This document shows positions 23,470 through 35,067 of a stretch of DNA of 64,000 nucleotides, in pieces. The stretch is taken from assembly GCA_013400115.1 (NCBI GenBank), contig VXBP01002267.1:108344-172343 (forward strand). The letters are read 5' to 3'. The translations under genes and the position numbers were made by a program. Under the pieces are notes generated by a model, which ran no database searches, was not told the origin of the DNA, and saw nothing but the letters and a program-made list of their open reading frames with translations. Source of the stretch: Rhinopomastus cyanomelas. Lineage: Eukaryota > Chordata > Aves > Bucerotiformes > Rhinopomastidae. Positions within the stretch are counted from its first letter, which is position 1. Each line of letters starts with the position of its first letter.

Positions 23470-23750
23470 CCCTGCCACCAGCCCTGCAGTTTTGATTTAA
23501 ACAAAACCAAAGCGAGTAGCAGTAATTTCACAGATGGGAGCAATTCATTAGCTGGGAAAAAGATGTGGTCGCTCTAATCAGGAGTGACTAGGGCCCTTTT
23601 GATGCAAATGGCCATTTGCAGCTGCCTCTCGCTGTCTCCCACCAGGTCAGTGCAAAGGCAATAAACTGTGAGATGGAAAAATCAAACTGTGTATTAATTT
23701 GATAGTCTGCAACAGAGCAGCAGCACTGCTAGGCAATATTTCTGGGCCCT
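23470..23750. promoter_or_regulatory. candidate regulatory block with octamer-type palindrome
   Basis: Repeat-free block with ATGCAAAT (23602-23609, a perfect POU/octamer match), an overlapping 18-bp perfect palindrome (23603-23620) and an adjoining CAGCTG E-box (23619-23624). AT-rich cores ATTAATTTGA (about 23692) and AATTCATTAG (about 23544) flank it. Enhancer identity is an inference. Confidence 0.3.
23603..23620. repeat. 18-bp perfect palindrome of two octamer-like half-sites
   Basis: TGCAAATGGCCATTTGCA reads the same on both strands and consists of two TGCAAAT half-sites facing each other across a GGCC centre (TGCAAATGG / CCATTTGCA). Roughly 0.2 perfect 18-bp palindromes are expected per 64 kb by chance. 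Confidence 0.9.
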
Positions 23751-24837
23751 ACCACGTGCCCAGGTGATCTGCCACTTCTGGATTTTATAGTACGTGATAG
23801 CAAGAGGGTCGCTATCACTCCCTTACATCACCTGGACAACTGCTGTTCACATGACAGCAAACGAAGGGGCAGAACTAAAATCCCTGCCAGTGGCCAAGCT
23901 GGGCATCCTGAATGGCCGGGGCTGAGAGGGCAAAGGTAGGAAAGACAGGCCACAAAAAACCATAGGAGCCTTGTTGTGTTTTAACCAGACATCATCTCAG
24001 CTTGTATGCCTGGTGCAAGGCTGATGGTACAGACTGGCTTTTCCTTGTCCTCCAGTCACGCTGCAGCAAAGCCCGTACCCTACAGCACTGCTCGCTGGCT
24101 ACTAAGGGCAATCAAAGGGTGAGGAAAGTTTTTGGTCTGGAAGAACTTCACTTGGTTGGGAGATGGCAGGACAAGCAAGAAAATGGGAGGCAGCAGCTAT
24201 GAAGAGGAGCTACCCACCACAAGACCTGATCTGAAGGATGGTGGTACTGAGCAAAGGGAAGCACATTCTGATTTCAGTGTGGCGTGGACAGCTTTTGCTT
24301 CAAGAGAAATGGCCTTCATGGCTCAGCCTGAGATCCAAAGGAGGTGGGGACTTCAGCATGAGGACACCACAGCTTGCCTTTCCACCTCGAGGACAAAATA
24401 AAGGCAGTCTCTGTGCCCTGGGAAGAGCACTCCCTTATCGACTTCAGCTAAGTTAGCAGAGTTTGGTCAAAACTTGGGCCACAGTAGGATTGGTCCCAAA
24501 ACAAAACAATTAGAAATTCTCTTGTTGATTGCAGTTATGTTTTTGAGAGATTTCTCATTAATGGGGAAAAATAACCCAGCAATACACTCAATATGCCCAA
24601 GGTGAAAGAGGAAAGAAGAGGGATGGATGTGCCTGAGCACTGTGGTGTCTCCCCTTCTCCCCAATTACAAACACTTCCCAGCGCATGCAAGCATTAGACA
24701 TAGCCCCAGAACAGGTCCTTTAGAAGATGCACATGCAATGAGCAGATGGACATGCAAACTGGCCAAGGAAACCATCTTGCCATTCCTCCTTCAAGTAGAA
24801 GTCCTGTTTGTGGAGTACATGTATTTCTTCAGAAACC

Positions 24838-25221
24838 TGAGACTGAAAGCGTTGGGGCTGTTTAGTTTGGTGAAGAGGAAGCTAAGGGGAGACCTCATCG
24901 CTCTCTACAATTATCTGTAGAGATATTGGTGGTGGTCTCTTCTCATAAGTCATTAGCGACAGAACCAGAGGGAAGGGCTTCAAGCTTCAACAGGGTAGGT
25001 TTAGATTAGACATCAGGAAAACATTCTTCACAGAAAGAGTGGTCAGGCACTGGAATGGGCTGCTCAGGGTGGTGGTTGAGTCACCATCCCTGGGAGTGTT
25101 AAAAAGTTGCTTAGATGTGGTGTTGGGGGATCTGCTTTAGGGGTGACCTTGCAGAGTAGGGCTGATGGTTGGACTCGATGATGATCCCAAAGGTCTTTTC
25201 CAACCTGAATGATTCTATGAT
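24838..25221 (+). mobile_element. CR1 copy, ~385 bases (type B)
   Basis: Starts at 'GCGTTGGGGCTGTTTAGTTT' (ORF2 'LGLFSL' motif), passes 'GGGGAGACCTCATCGCTCTC' and 'TGGAATGGGCTGCTCAGGG', and ends 'GGTTGGACTCGATGATGATC', 'TTTTCCAACCTGAATGATTC' and TATGAT. A small deletion after 24917 removes part of the 'YLKGGC' segment. Confidence 0.94.
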
Positions 25222-25950
25222 CTCCAAGAGCAAGCTGCAACAGTCTCACAGCGATAAGGAACGTGGGAGATATGGCAGTCTGGTATGAAAACGCACTGTG
25301 GAAGATTTAAAGAGACAGAAAGAAAAACTCAGGACAAGTTACATCTTATTTCATTTCTCACCCAAGAGACAAAGAAAGCAACACTGCTCTTGCTGCATAA
25401 TGCTTTCCTCACCCCACATCCTTTAGTGAAGTGGCATCCCACAAATAACACTGTGTCAGAAAAGGGGTAAAAAGATGAGGAATGGGCAAGGTCATTCTAA
25501 TTTAGATTACCGAATGATGCAAGAAAGCTGCCTGGGGGAGAAGTCCTTAGAGAAAATGGTAAATCTTTCTATTACATGACATTAATTACACTTCTACTGC
25601 CAGCTAACCCTATTACCCATTGTGTATAGCCACAGAAAATGGTACTTGTGTGGTGTCCTTCCCGGTAAAGAGCTGTCCTGCAGGAGGCTCAGGGGCCCAG
25701 CCGTGAGGTTTACTGCACTCTCTATCACAGCTCATAAAGACCCCTTGATGCATTTCCTTGCAGGTACTTCTCCTTGTGACTTTGACCAGATTAGAGGCGT
25801 GGGGAGAAGCAGGATTCTCATTAAATAACTCTTTAAAGCAAGGTCCTTTAACACAGGCTGCAAATGAGACACAAACACTACGCCCCAGACATTCCAGATA
25901 GATCTGTTATGGGGGAACTGGAAAAGCCTTGCCATAACAGTGGTGCGGGA
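25222..25950. other. single-copy non-coding DNA
   Basis: No gene or repeat recognised. Confidence 0.55.
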
Positions 25951-26130
25951 TGTCATGAACAGGCTGCTCAGGGAGATGGTTTGTAATTGCCATCCTGGAT
26001 GCGTTTACAAGTTGTACAGAAGTGGAGCTTAGGGAAAAGGTTTAGCAGTGGCCCTGGGACAGTTAGGGTAATGGTTGGACTCTATGATCTCAAAGGTCTT
26101 TTCCAATCTAAACAATTCTGTGGTTCTACG
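25951..26130 (+). mobile_element. CR1 3' end fragment, diverged
   Basis: 'AACAGGCTGCTCAGGGAGAT', 'GGTTGGACTCTATGATCTCA' and 'TTTTCCAATCTAAACAATTC', then TGTGGTTCTACG. About 180 bases; older than most copies by its mismatches. Confidence 0.88.
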
Positions 26131-26720
26131 ACTAGCAATATGCCCTGTGCTGGATCACGGCTGGTAGCATCTATATCCGCCACGGACTCAGGCAGCAACA
26201 GACAACAGCAGAAGTTCAGGGCTGGAGTAATGTTGCTGGGGTTTTGTTGGAAGCAATACATGCCTGAGAAACAGAAATAAGCAAGAGAAGGCTAGAGGCC
26301 AGGAAAAGTATGATCAGCCTGGCTCTGAGAAGATAGCACAAGAAAGAATCACTATCATGTAACGGCTTCAGACCCTGAACAAAAGAGATAGTCTCATAGT
26401 ATTTGATCTCTCCTTCCCTCAGGAGTGTAGGGCTTGGCCAACACAAATTTAACTGCACCAGGTTCCCCTCTCCAAAGTAAATAACTTACAAATTCCAAGT
26501 CCCACTGCTGTGCTTGAGGCGTAACAGAGATACCAATCAAGGTGCTCAACAGCAAGGTCTGAACAGAAGAAAAACAGCCAGGAAAGCTCCATCAAAGCAA
26601 ATGTTTTAACAGAGGCCTCAAGGTGCCCAAACCTTACTCTGGCACTGGATGAATACCTGAAGGAGCCTCTGATGGTTTGGGGATCTAACCCGCTGAAGTG
26701 TTGGGTAGTAGAGTTAGATG
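26131..26720. other. single-copy non-coding DNA
   Basis: No gene or repeat recognised. Confidence 0.55.
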
Positions 26721-26894
26721 CTACAATGGATTGCCCAGTGCAGTGGTGGAGTCTCCATCCCCAGAGGTGCTTAAGGACAGACTGGCTGTGGCCCTTAGTG
26801 CCCAGGTCTGGCCACCGTGGTGATGTTAGGTCATGGGCTGGGCTGGGTGAGCTCAGAGGGCTTTTCCAGCCTCAATAATTCTGTGACTCTGTGA
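26721..26894 (+). mobile_element. CR1 3' end fragment (type C)
   Basis: 'GGATTGCCCAGTGCAGTGGT', 'CTGTGGCCCTTAGTGCCCAG', 'GCTCAGAGGGCTTTTCCAGC' and 'CTCAATAATTCTGTGACTCT' match the 3' end of the longer type C copy at 59293-59905 almost segment by segment. Confidence 0.93.
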
Positions 26895-26939
26895 GTCAAC
26901 TGACTCTTCCTGCAGTATCATCCTGCAGTTGCAATAACA

Positions 26940-27225
26940 CCCACGTACACCACCTTAGTAGTGGATTTCTCCTCACGTGCTGCAGACATCCCGTGCCGAT
27001 TGCTCAGCAGTGCCGCTAACTCATGCTACGGGAGAGTCTTCCAAAAATAACTCCACGTGCTGGAAATTCCTGGTGCACTGGCGTGTCCAGCCGCCGAGCA
27101 GCGACTGGGGCAAGCACGCGTGCGTAAGGAATGTGCTGCTCTGGAAACGCGGACTTTGGGTGACCGCTCTGCAGGTATGCGATGCTTCTCAAGACAAAAA
27201 CAAGACTTGGTCGCTGAACGGTATC
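26940..27225. promoter_or_regulatory. CpG-rich patch with two E-boxes
   Basis: I count about 19-20 CpGs in this ~285-base patch, against a few per 300 bases in the flanks. Two identical CACGTG E-boxes lie at 26974-26979 and 27054-27059, exactly 80 bases apart. CpG retention in otherwise CpG-poor DNA suggests a germline-unmethylated site such as an enhancer or orphan promoter. It is too short for a classical CpG island, and no exon or TATA box is evident beside it. Confidence 0.3.
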
Positions 27226-28289
27226 TACAAAGCTCCCTGGTTTTACAGTTAGAATCTAAAAAAGCCCAAACATTCAGCAGGAACTGAAAAGAGTTGGCCA
27301 AGTGCAATTCTTGTTGTAATTTGGTGAACTAAATTATTTTGAAAATTAACTCATACCTGACTAATTAAATTTAGAAGCTTTTTCTTCTTCAAAACCAAAA
27401 ATCATAAAGCATAGGAGATGCAAGAGACCTGGGAACAAGGGAGGTACAGATGAGACATGCTGCCCCAGATCAGCCATTTTCTATAGCAGACACTCTCTCA
27501 GACATGGTCATACAAACCAAATGAAAAAATAAAAGAGTAAATAAAGATGCAAAGTAGTTTCATGTCCTGTAATCAATTGTCACTACTATCACGAGTGAGA
27601 CAGATGGCCTGTAGAGGACCAAAAGGGGGCCCCTGTAGATGTCTCTCTCCTTTCTGGGACTGCCTGCTTTCACAAAACTTGCATTAGCAACCTACTTCTA
27701 AGTGCTCGTCTTTTCTAGCTGGGTTCCCATCCAACCTGCCAAATCCAGGAGTTACCCTGGAGGTGAGCGGTGGCAGGCAGAGTCCAATTATTCCATCCTT
27801 GCCTCCTAGAGCACTGGTGGAGAAAACTCCCAAATGCCCAAGCAGGAGGGATGTGAAATGATCACATACAATAGGAGAGAAGGCTGCTTTAAGAAGCAGG
27901 AAAAAGTTCTCAAGCATTTCAGAGTCAAGGTTTTGACTCCTGAACTCAAGATAGCTGAACTAGATGGAAGCAAATGTAGCACCTCTGAGCTTTATCCCAT
28001 AGCTACGCTGTATGCTTGCCCACAGCTCCTGCTTCTCCATCCCAGATGATCCTTTGTGCAACCTGCCTGGACTTCTACAGCTGTGCTGCACACTTCCACG
28101 TTGGGAAGTGGTCTTGAGAGCTGCAGCCAGCCAGCCAAAGATCCCTAGCAGGATCAGGAGACCCAGGCTGTGCAGTGAAAGCAGCCCGAGTGGGTAGGGA
28201 GGTTGTGAATCCCAGTGTCACCCCACGGTCTGGCAGGTTAGCAAGGACTTTTTCTTTTTGTCTTAGTCCCTAGCTTCCCTTCTTAATGG

Positions 28290-28350
28290 GAGCCCTGGGA
28301 GCAGAAGGGTGAGAGGAGAGAAAAGGGAAATGGGAGGAGGGGCAGGAGGG
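28290..28350 (+). repeat. homopurine tract 1
   Basis: GGGAGCAGAAGGGTGAGAGG and the following A/G run contain very few pyrimidines. Low-complexity DNA. Confidence 0.6.
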
Positions 28351-28509
28351 AGTTGTGCTCACAGCTTTTCACAGCTGAAAACAGACCCGGCTGCTGGTAA
28401 TGTGAGAGGGCTGGAGCAGGCGCCAAATGGATAAGGCTGTAGACAGTGAGGCCAGAGCGCTGATACTTGCCAGTACCTGCAGATAGGAGACAAATAATTG
28501 GCACATGTT

Positions 28510-28580
28510 AAGAAACAAAAAAAAAGGGGGAGGTTAAAAAAAAGAGGAAAAAAAAAGACAAGACAAGGAAAGAGAGAGTT
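28510..28580 (+). repeat. homopurine tract 2
   Basis: Alternating A-runs and G-runs from about 28515 to 28578 with isolated pyrimidines (two Ts, two Cs). Such tracts can form triplex DNA, which is family-level knowledge and not shown here. Confidence 0.65.
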
Positions 28581-28840
28581 GTTAGATGTCCGTATTTTCT
28601 AAACGTGTCTGGCAGGAGCCCCTGTGAGGAATTTAATCAGCAAGAGTTGTTTAAACTGGGCTTTGAAAACAAGCCCTGTGCTGCTAGTAATGAACTTCAT
28701 ATCATCTGCAACTCCTGTTTGCTGACGACATTCAATTTGTTAATTCTGCAGCTGGTGATAGGGGTCAGATATGAAAGTGACGATTGTTTTTTGACGTTCC
28801 AACCCCTGCTCACATCTTTCTAATTAATCCTTTTAGGAGC
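28580..28840. promoter_or_regulatory. candidate conserved non-coding block between purine tracts
   Basis: Repeat-free, with TCTAATTAATCC (28819-28830, combining TAATTA and the OTX-type TAATCC core) and a second cluster TTCAATTTGTTAATTCTGCA at about 28731. It is flanked on both sides by homopurine tracts. No homology can be tested here. Confidence 0.22.
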
Positions 28841-28854
28841 CACCAGCACATCAA

Positions 28855-28905
28855 GAGAAGTGTGGGGAGGGAGGAAAGGGAGGAGGAGGGAAACAGTATT
28901 TCCGT
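28855..28905 (+). repeat. homopurine tract 3
   Basis: AGAGAAGTGTGGGGAGGGAG followed by AAAGGGAGGAGGAGGGAAAC, almost entirely A and G. Confidence 0.6.
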
Positions 28906-31419
28906 GCCTGCCTTGTAGCTCCTCGCCTCCTGCTCTGGCGGAAAGGAGACGCAAGGACATACCTGCTACTTGGTCCTATCAGCATGAGACTCTGCAGGCT
29001 GTCTGGGAAAAATTTAGTGTTGAAAAGGTAGGTATTTATAAAAAAAAGGCTCACCTTCCTTCCTAAAATAGCTTATTGTAAAAGCTGGTGAGTATTTCAT
29101 ACTCAGCGTGTCCATGGTGGATGAGATGGGTGGTGGAACTTGTAGTGGCTTATGAAACCATTCTCCCGCTAGCTTGCCCTGCTGATATCTCTCAGAAACT
29201 GGTTTAAAACATCTGAACATCTACAAACCACATGTGGAACCGGCCCTTCAGTGCAAGCTGGTAATGTTTTATTAAACAGAGAAGACTTCATGGCCTCAGG
29301 AGGTCTGGAAGTGAGATGGGCATCAATGTGCAGGTCCTGCCAGAGGATCAGCACAGCCCACCCACCACATGGGCTCATGGTGCACAGCTTTGAGGGAAAG
29401 AGCAAAATGGCCAGTGGGCAGGAGATGATCCTGGCCCATGCAGCGAGCAAATACAAGTACTTTGCAGTTGCCAAGGGCTTAGTTTCCTCAATCTCCTCCT
29501 CTCACAATTTTAACTTGAGAGCCTGAGCTTCCGTTCTAGAAAGGTGCAAAGGGTCCTGAAGCCATTGTGATAACCATGTGTGCCTTGGAGAGGGCCAGCT
29601 GGAGCACAGATAGCACATGTGGACAAGAGTAGCACCATCGAGTGAGAACAACCACCAGCAAAAGCTACAGAGGGCTGGGCAATGTCCCAATGTTGGCCTT
29701 GACCAGATGAAGCCCCAAAACAGAGATGCATCTCTGAAACCTCTTGCAATTGGCATCAAAACTGTTCATGCTGTGTTACTTTCATTTTGCTCGTGGCTCA
29801 TTGAGCTCATCCCAGATTCATGTGGTCCCTGGCAGGTTCTGCCACAGGGTCCTGGTTGTGCTGGTAGGAGAAGCAGAGCGGTTGGCAAAGTGGTTCCATC
29901 TCACAGTGGACTTTGATACAGTGCTCTACAGCAGAACTTCACTCCAGATAAGGTGCAGTGGGGCCTGTGGCCATCTGGTGAGGTTGGGTGAAGGCGCCTT
30001 GCAAAGCAGAAAGGCCAGCTGCTAAGAAAGAAGTCATTTTATAAAAGGTGAGAAAACAAGATTTGAAATCAGCTGAGTGACAAAATTTTGAGAAGAGAAG
30101 GCGGCTTGAGGTTATGCACAAAACTTCCTCTGAGTAGAGCTAGACTGAAAAGAAAGACTTTTATTGAGGGAGCTGAGTGTCCAGTTTGTTCCAGTTGAAG
30201 GAACGACACCCTGGGCGTGCAGGCTCAGCTGGAGATTCATGTCGGCATCTTCCAAAGGAACACAACGTTGAACTTTTGTGTCAGGTGCAGTGGCCCTTGT
30301 TCCTCTCAAGCAAAGGACTAGCTGGGTATCTGTTGGACCCTGCTTTGTCTGTGGCCAACAAAATGTGGTTCTGTCAGTGCTCCAGGTTTCCTATTCAAAA
30401 AGTTTTCACTTGACTCCTTTTATTCATCACAAGTACTGCTGTGGCCTCATAAAGGTTTATCCAGTATAAATTTGCAGTGTCTTCTCTGGATTCCAACCAA
30501 CCACTATAAATGTCTGTCTTCTTCTTTTTAAGACTTTATCAGTATGAATTGGTTTTCACACAAAAAGAAGGTCTAATTGCTCTTTCACTCCAGACTATAA
30601 AACGTTTTTTTTTTCAAAACTAGTCCTCAGTCAAGGAGATCTTTTGACTTCTGTCGTCTATCTGGTTGAGTTTTGGCTGAATTATGAAATTAGCATGTGG
30701 AATTATGCTAAAGAAAATAATAATAAAAGGATAAACTACAGTTTACTTGATGAATCAACAAATAAAACCACACAGAATAAGAACCACAGTGATCTGCAAA
30801 GGTATTGTTAAAGGTGGAGGTATTGGTATTAGATCTTCCTACTGGAACATCACTAGCAGATAGCTCACTACTGAAACCTGCTGGTGAAGGAAGAAGAGTA
30901 TGTGAGGGCTGCCTGAGGTTCCTGGTGAACACCAGCCTCAAAGATGAAGAACTCTGCTCCCTTTTGAAAGAAGCAGCACTGGCACATCAGCAAAGCAACT
31001 ATTGGGATCAAACAGCATTTCCTTATTACATGAGCAGAAAGCAAGAAGACAGTGTCACACATGCCTGAAGGAAGGGGTCGATGACTGAATTTCTAGTCAT
31101 CACCTGTAGCATCTGTGAACATGAGCACGGCTTTGCCTCGTGCGAGATTTATAGACTTAACAGCTGCTTATGACCAACCTGTTGGCCTTGAAGACTTCTG
31201 CAAGCAGCAATGCAAACAGCAGCAAGCGGTCCATGGTATCCACACTGCTGAGCCCGAAGCGTGAAGGACTTGGTGAAAAACGTTATCCTTTCCAGTGTTT
31301 ATGTTCAGCTTGAGCACGTCTTAGCCATTTTATTCTCTGTGTGGCTCCATCCCACAGGTGCCCTGTCAAGTGAAAGACACTTTGTTTATTGTTCAAGTGT
31401 CAACAAAGTACTTCAGTGG

Positions 31420-31617
31420 AAAAATCCTGGGGTGGATCAGAAGTGGGATGGTGAGCAGATGGAGAGAGGTTCTTCTGCTCCTCTACTCTGCCCTGGTAAG
31501 ACCACATCTGGAGTATTGTGTCCAGTTCTGGGACCCTCAGTTCAAGAAAGGCACGGAGCTGCTGGAGGGAGTCCAGCGTACATCAGTGAGGATGATGAAG
31601 GAAGTGGAGCACCTCCC
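31420..31617 (+). mobile_element. CR1 fragment (type A) lacking its 3' end, ending at an N
   Basis: 'ATCCTGGGGTGGATCAGAAG', 'CTCCTCTACTCTGCCCTGG', 'TGTGTCCAGTTCTGGGACCC' and 'GGATGATGAAGGAAGTGGAG' match the 5' half of the copy at 13169-13724. CR1 insertions normally keep the 3' end and lose the 5' end. This one stops in mid-element directly at the only ambiguous base in the window (31618), so an assembly join or local deletion is likely. Non-coding. Confidence 0.9.
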
Positions 31618-31618
31618 N
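31618..31618. other. ambiguous base N
   Basis: The only non-ACGT character in the window. It lies exactly where the CR1 homology is lost, so it probably stands for an unresolved join and not a simple base-call ambiguity. Confidence 0.9.
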
Positions 31619-34600
31619 AGTAATCTACTTTCAAGGGCAAAAAAAACCCAACCAACCATCAAGACTCACCAGCTCCAACAAGAGTATTTTTTAGTGCTGA
31701 TCCCACTGCAGAGACATAGTGCTACAAGCCCTGTGCAGGCAGCTGTACCCCTCTAGCTGCCTCTGGGACCACGACTGTCATCATGTTACATCACTTTACT
31801 CACTCTGCAGTTCTCTAAGACACATACACAAAGAAAAACCAAAGCATTTCTAGATAGAAAACAGCTAAGGGGACTAAAGTCAACAAGGACAGTGTTTAAG
31901 TCATCAGCATTCCCAGATAGGTGATGTCAAAATGGTAACTCTCCTTCCAGAGCAGCAGGAGGTAAATGTCCAAAGAACTCTATTTCACTGCTCTCACCCT
32001 AGGCTAGTGGAGAGTGCATCTGGAATAACGTGCTCACAACATGGGCTTCATCTCCCACAGCCCTTTGGAGCTCTATGGAAAGGGTGTAGGTGGTCCAAAG
32101 GGACATAACTGTGAGTAGAGGAATGAAATTAAGTGCAGTAACATTTGTGCTGTTTATCAGGACAAATTCCCAAGCAATGAGACATAACTCATGAGGAACT
32201 ACTCCTTAAGGAACCAATGGGAGCTCTATTAAAGGTTACCCTAGATAACACAGGCTGTGCTACAGCTTGGAAGGAACAAGTTTCCAAGCGCTCCAATTTC
32301 TTCTCCAGAGTGAAATGGCAGAATCCCCACAGGGCAGCAACATTTCGGGAACGCCTTTAGGTCTCTGGCTTGCTCAGGTTACTACTTGGGAAGCAATGCA
32401 GAAGAATTAGATTGTGTTAGAACAGCAGACAAGTGTTATATCAGGCACTTTGAACCAATGTTATCCTCTTGCATTAAGAGCACAGTCTCTAAAATTAATC
32501 ATCTACATCTGCCCTGACCCATCACACCACTCTTGAAGGAGCTCTGAGAATGCTACTGCAGTACAAGCAGACAAAAGCAGGTTTGGGGACTCTTCCACCT
32601 CAGCAGTCATAATGATGCTATTTGTCCAGGTCACTTGTATTTAGTTGTTTAGCCATGGAGGAAGAAGTCCAGCTTTAATAAAGTCCTTCAAAACCACCAG
32701 GATTTATTATCATAAATAATATCTGTGGGTATATTTATAAAACTATGTATTGACTCCTTGCTACCTCCAATATTTGTACTCTGCCATCCTAGCTAAATTC
32801 AGATACTTCCTACCCAGGTAAAACATCACACTCATGGACACTGCAGACCTGCATCTCAAGTGAGAGCATTTCCCATCTCCTAAAAGTGACTGGACCCGTA
32901 TTCCAGACCACACCTTGTAGGTTTGAGTTTTCTTTCTCTCAGCCTGAGAAGGCCTGTGGGAGGTTATGGTGCAATAAGTGAACACAGGATTGGGAGAATA
33001 AGGACAGGTGCATGAAGCAACAGACTCAGCTAGTGTTGCACAGCTAGACCTGTACTGAGTAATCTGAATGCAAGAAGCTTGATTTAAAAATAAAACCTAT
33101 AAAACCCAAGACCTTTCCAGTGAAAAACTCTGCTTAAAAACTACTTGGGAACAACAGATGAAGAAGAAAGCTGATTGCAACATGTATTACAGAGGAAAGA
33201 AAAAAGCCTTGAAAATTGTGGTCAGCAAACACCTACCCCATGGGCTGGACATGTCACAGTGTTTTCTAAATTCCGTTTAAAACTTCCTAATTAACATTAT
33301 TAATAGACTTCAGTTTTCAATACTAAGATTTTTAACAGCACTGCACAGCAGAGACCAACTCTGTGGTTATTTACAGAGATTAGTTTCCAGCTTGGGACCA
33401 GAATCCATGTCAGCAAGTGAAAATGGAAGAAGCAGCAAAGAAACAGATTAACACAATACTGTGATTGTGCAGCATCACCAACACAGGATGACTGCCCTTT
33501 GCTTATAATGAGAGGTTTGATCTGTGTCCCAAGGGCTGAAAAGGGACGAGTGATCCACATACCTGCAGGTCCAACTCTCTCAGCAGCAAGTGCCAATGCA
33601 TTTTGCATTAGCACTTCATCCGAGGAGACCTCAAGTCTCAGCACCAACAGGGCTGAGGGGTGTGAAAAACCTCCAGAAAAGGCTTTCCCACAGTCTGGCA
33701 TATTACTTGTCATGAAACACAGAATCATAACATCCAGGACAGAATATCCTGTGGTATCATTCAGCCATCAGAGGAATGAGTTGCTACTCACAGCTTACAT
33801 CCGTAATCCTTAAAACTACTATGGATAAGTACGTTTTCTTTGAAAGAGAACTTTGCTCCTCATGCAGCCTATTCCCTAAATCCATGTAAAATCTAGCTCA
33901 TGCAGCTCCCTCTGGAACAGCAAAGATTACCTCAGTGACTTTGAAAACCAGAGAAGGAAAAGACCTGCTTACTGAAGTTCTACAGAGCTCCCTTTGTAAA
34001 AGTACTAGGTAAGGAGAGAAAAGCAAATAAAAATGCTTGAAAATACAAATACTTGATTTTAAAAAAGGAAAAGGTTAACATCAAGGAGGTTATTTTGTCT
34101 CCCAAGGTCAAATCCATGATGCTCTGAGCAAGCAGCGGTTGGGGACAAGGCTAAAGTAGTAGGTTTCTCTTTAAAGAAATGCAGACCAAGTTGCAAAATA
34201 TAGACTGAAAATTAAAGTGCAAGAAGAGAAAAATGCTTAAATTAGCTCAGGGAAGTCTATCTAAGTCTTGCCCAAACTAGACAGGGCTTGCTGGAAAAGG
34301 GAAAACTGCAAAACTACCAGTAAATTGCCCTACTGGAAACAGCCTTATATTAGGAAAAAAGAGCCTTTTGGGCTGGTGGAACCCAATAAAGTTCCTCCAA
34401 GCAAGTAAGCAAAGCTGGGGAAAGGATTCAGCTTTTTTTACCTGCACCTGCAGCTTGATGAGGACTGGGGTTGGCTTTGCTGGTGGCAGTTAACATCTTG
34501 GCATGTCAAACAACCATTGGCATTCAGCCTCGGGATGCAGTAGCAAGTTGCACAGTGTCCTCAGTGGCTGCATTTATGGTTTCTACATATCCTCCTTTTA

Positions 34601-34730
34601 AAAAGCCATACATTTGTTACTTGAATTTGGAAAGAAAATTGAATAGCAGCAAAATTTTAAATTTAAGTGTCCAGAGGGAGACAGAGATCCAAAAGGAACA
34701 CGCGGAAAGTGGAGGCAGTGGCTTTCTGTC
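31619..34730. other. 3.1 kb single-copy non-coding DNA
   Basis: No gene or clear transposable element recognised. The frame pair around 33300-33813 is antiparallel and featureless. Confidence 0.55.
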
Positions 34731-34797
34731 ACAGAATTATGGGAGTGGATGGAAAAGACCACTGAGATCATCAAGTTCAGCCTATGGCCTAACGCCC
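34731..34797 (-). mobile_element. CR1 3' terminal scrap (type C), minus strand
   Basis: 'ACAGAATTATGGGAGTGGAT', then 'GGAAAAGACCACTGAGATCA' and 'TCAAGTTCAGCCTATGGCC', match the start of the minus-strand type C copies at 19090 and 62005. Confidence 0.85.
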
Positions 34798-35067
34798 CTT
34801 GGCTCGGAAGGTTTTGGAGCCCTCTCTACACTGTTCAAAAGAGGGTTCTGGTGTGAACTACTCTGTTACATCTCAAATACGAATTGTTGAGTGTGGATCC
34901 AAAGCACATCTTCCAAATTCCAGGAGAATCTCCTTTTGCTATTCCCATTGGTGGGGGTATTCAAGATGGCTTTAGTGTCCAGGTCTCTGTTTTAGACTGT
35001 TAACACACACCGCTGGGAACTAATTTGCAAATTTTCAGGCTTCATCTAAGACAGAAGTGGCTTTGAG
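34798..35067. other. short single-copy spacer
   Basis: No feature recognised. Confidence 0.5.

Larger units (their letters stand above)
21617..24837. other. 3.2 kb single-copy non-coding DNA
   Basis: The longest stretch between CR1 copies in the left third. It holds two candidate regulatory blocks (23030-23260 and 23470-23750), the latter with an 18-bp palindrome. No coding exon recognised. Confidence 0.55.
26895..31419. other. 4.5 kb single-copy non-coding DNA
   Basis: A CR1-free stretch holding a CpG-rich patch (26940-27225), three homopurine tracts (28290-28350, 28510-28580, 28855-28905) and a candidate regulatory block (28580-28840). Frames of about 100 codons exist but overlap one another on both strands and carry no known domain. 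Confidence 0.55.

Noticed and set aside
33718..33775. CR1-like words ACAGAATCATAAC and AGAATATCCTG
   Set aside because: They are short and out of order relative to a CR1 terminus, with no following ORF2 tail. Could be a decayed scrap but not supportable.
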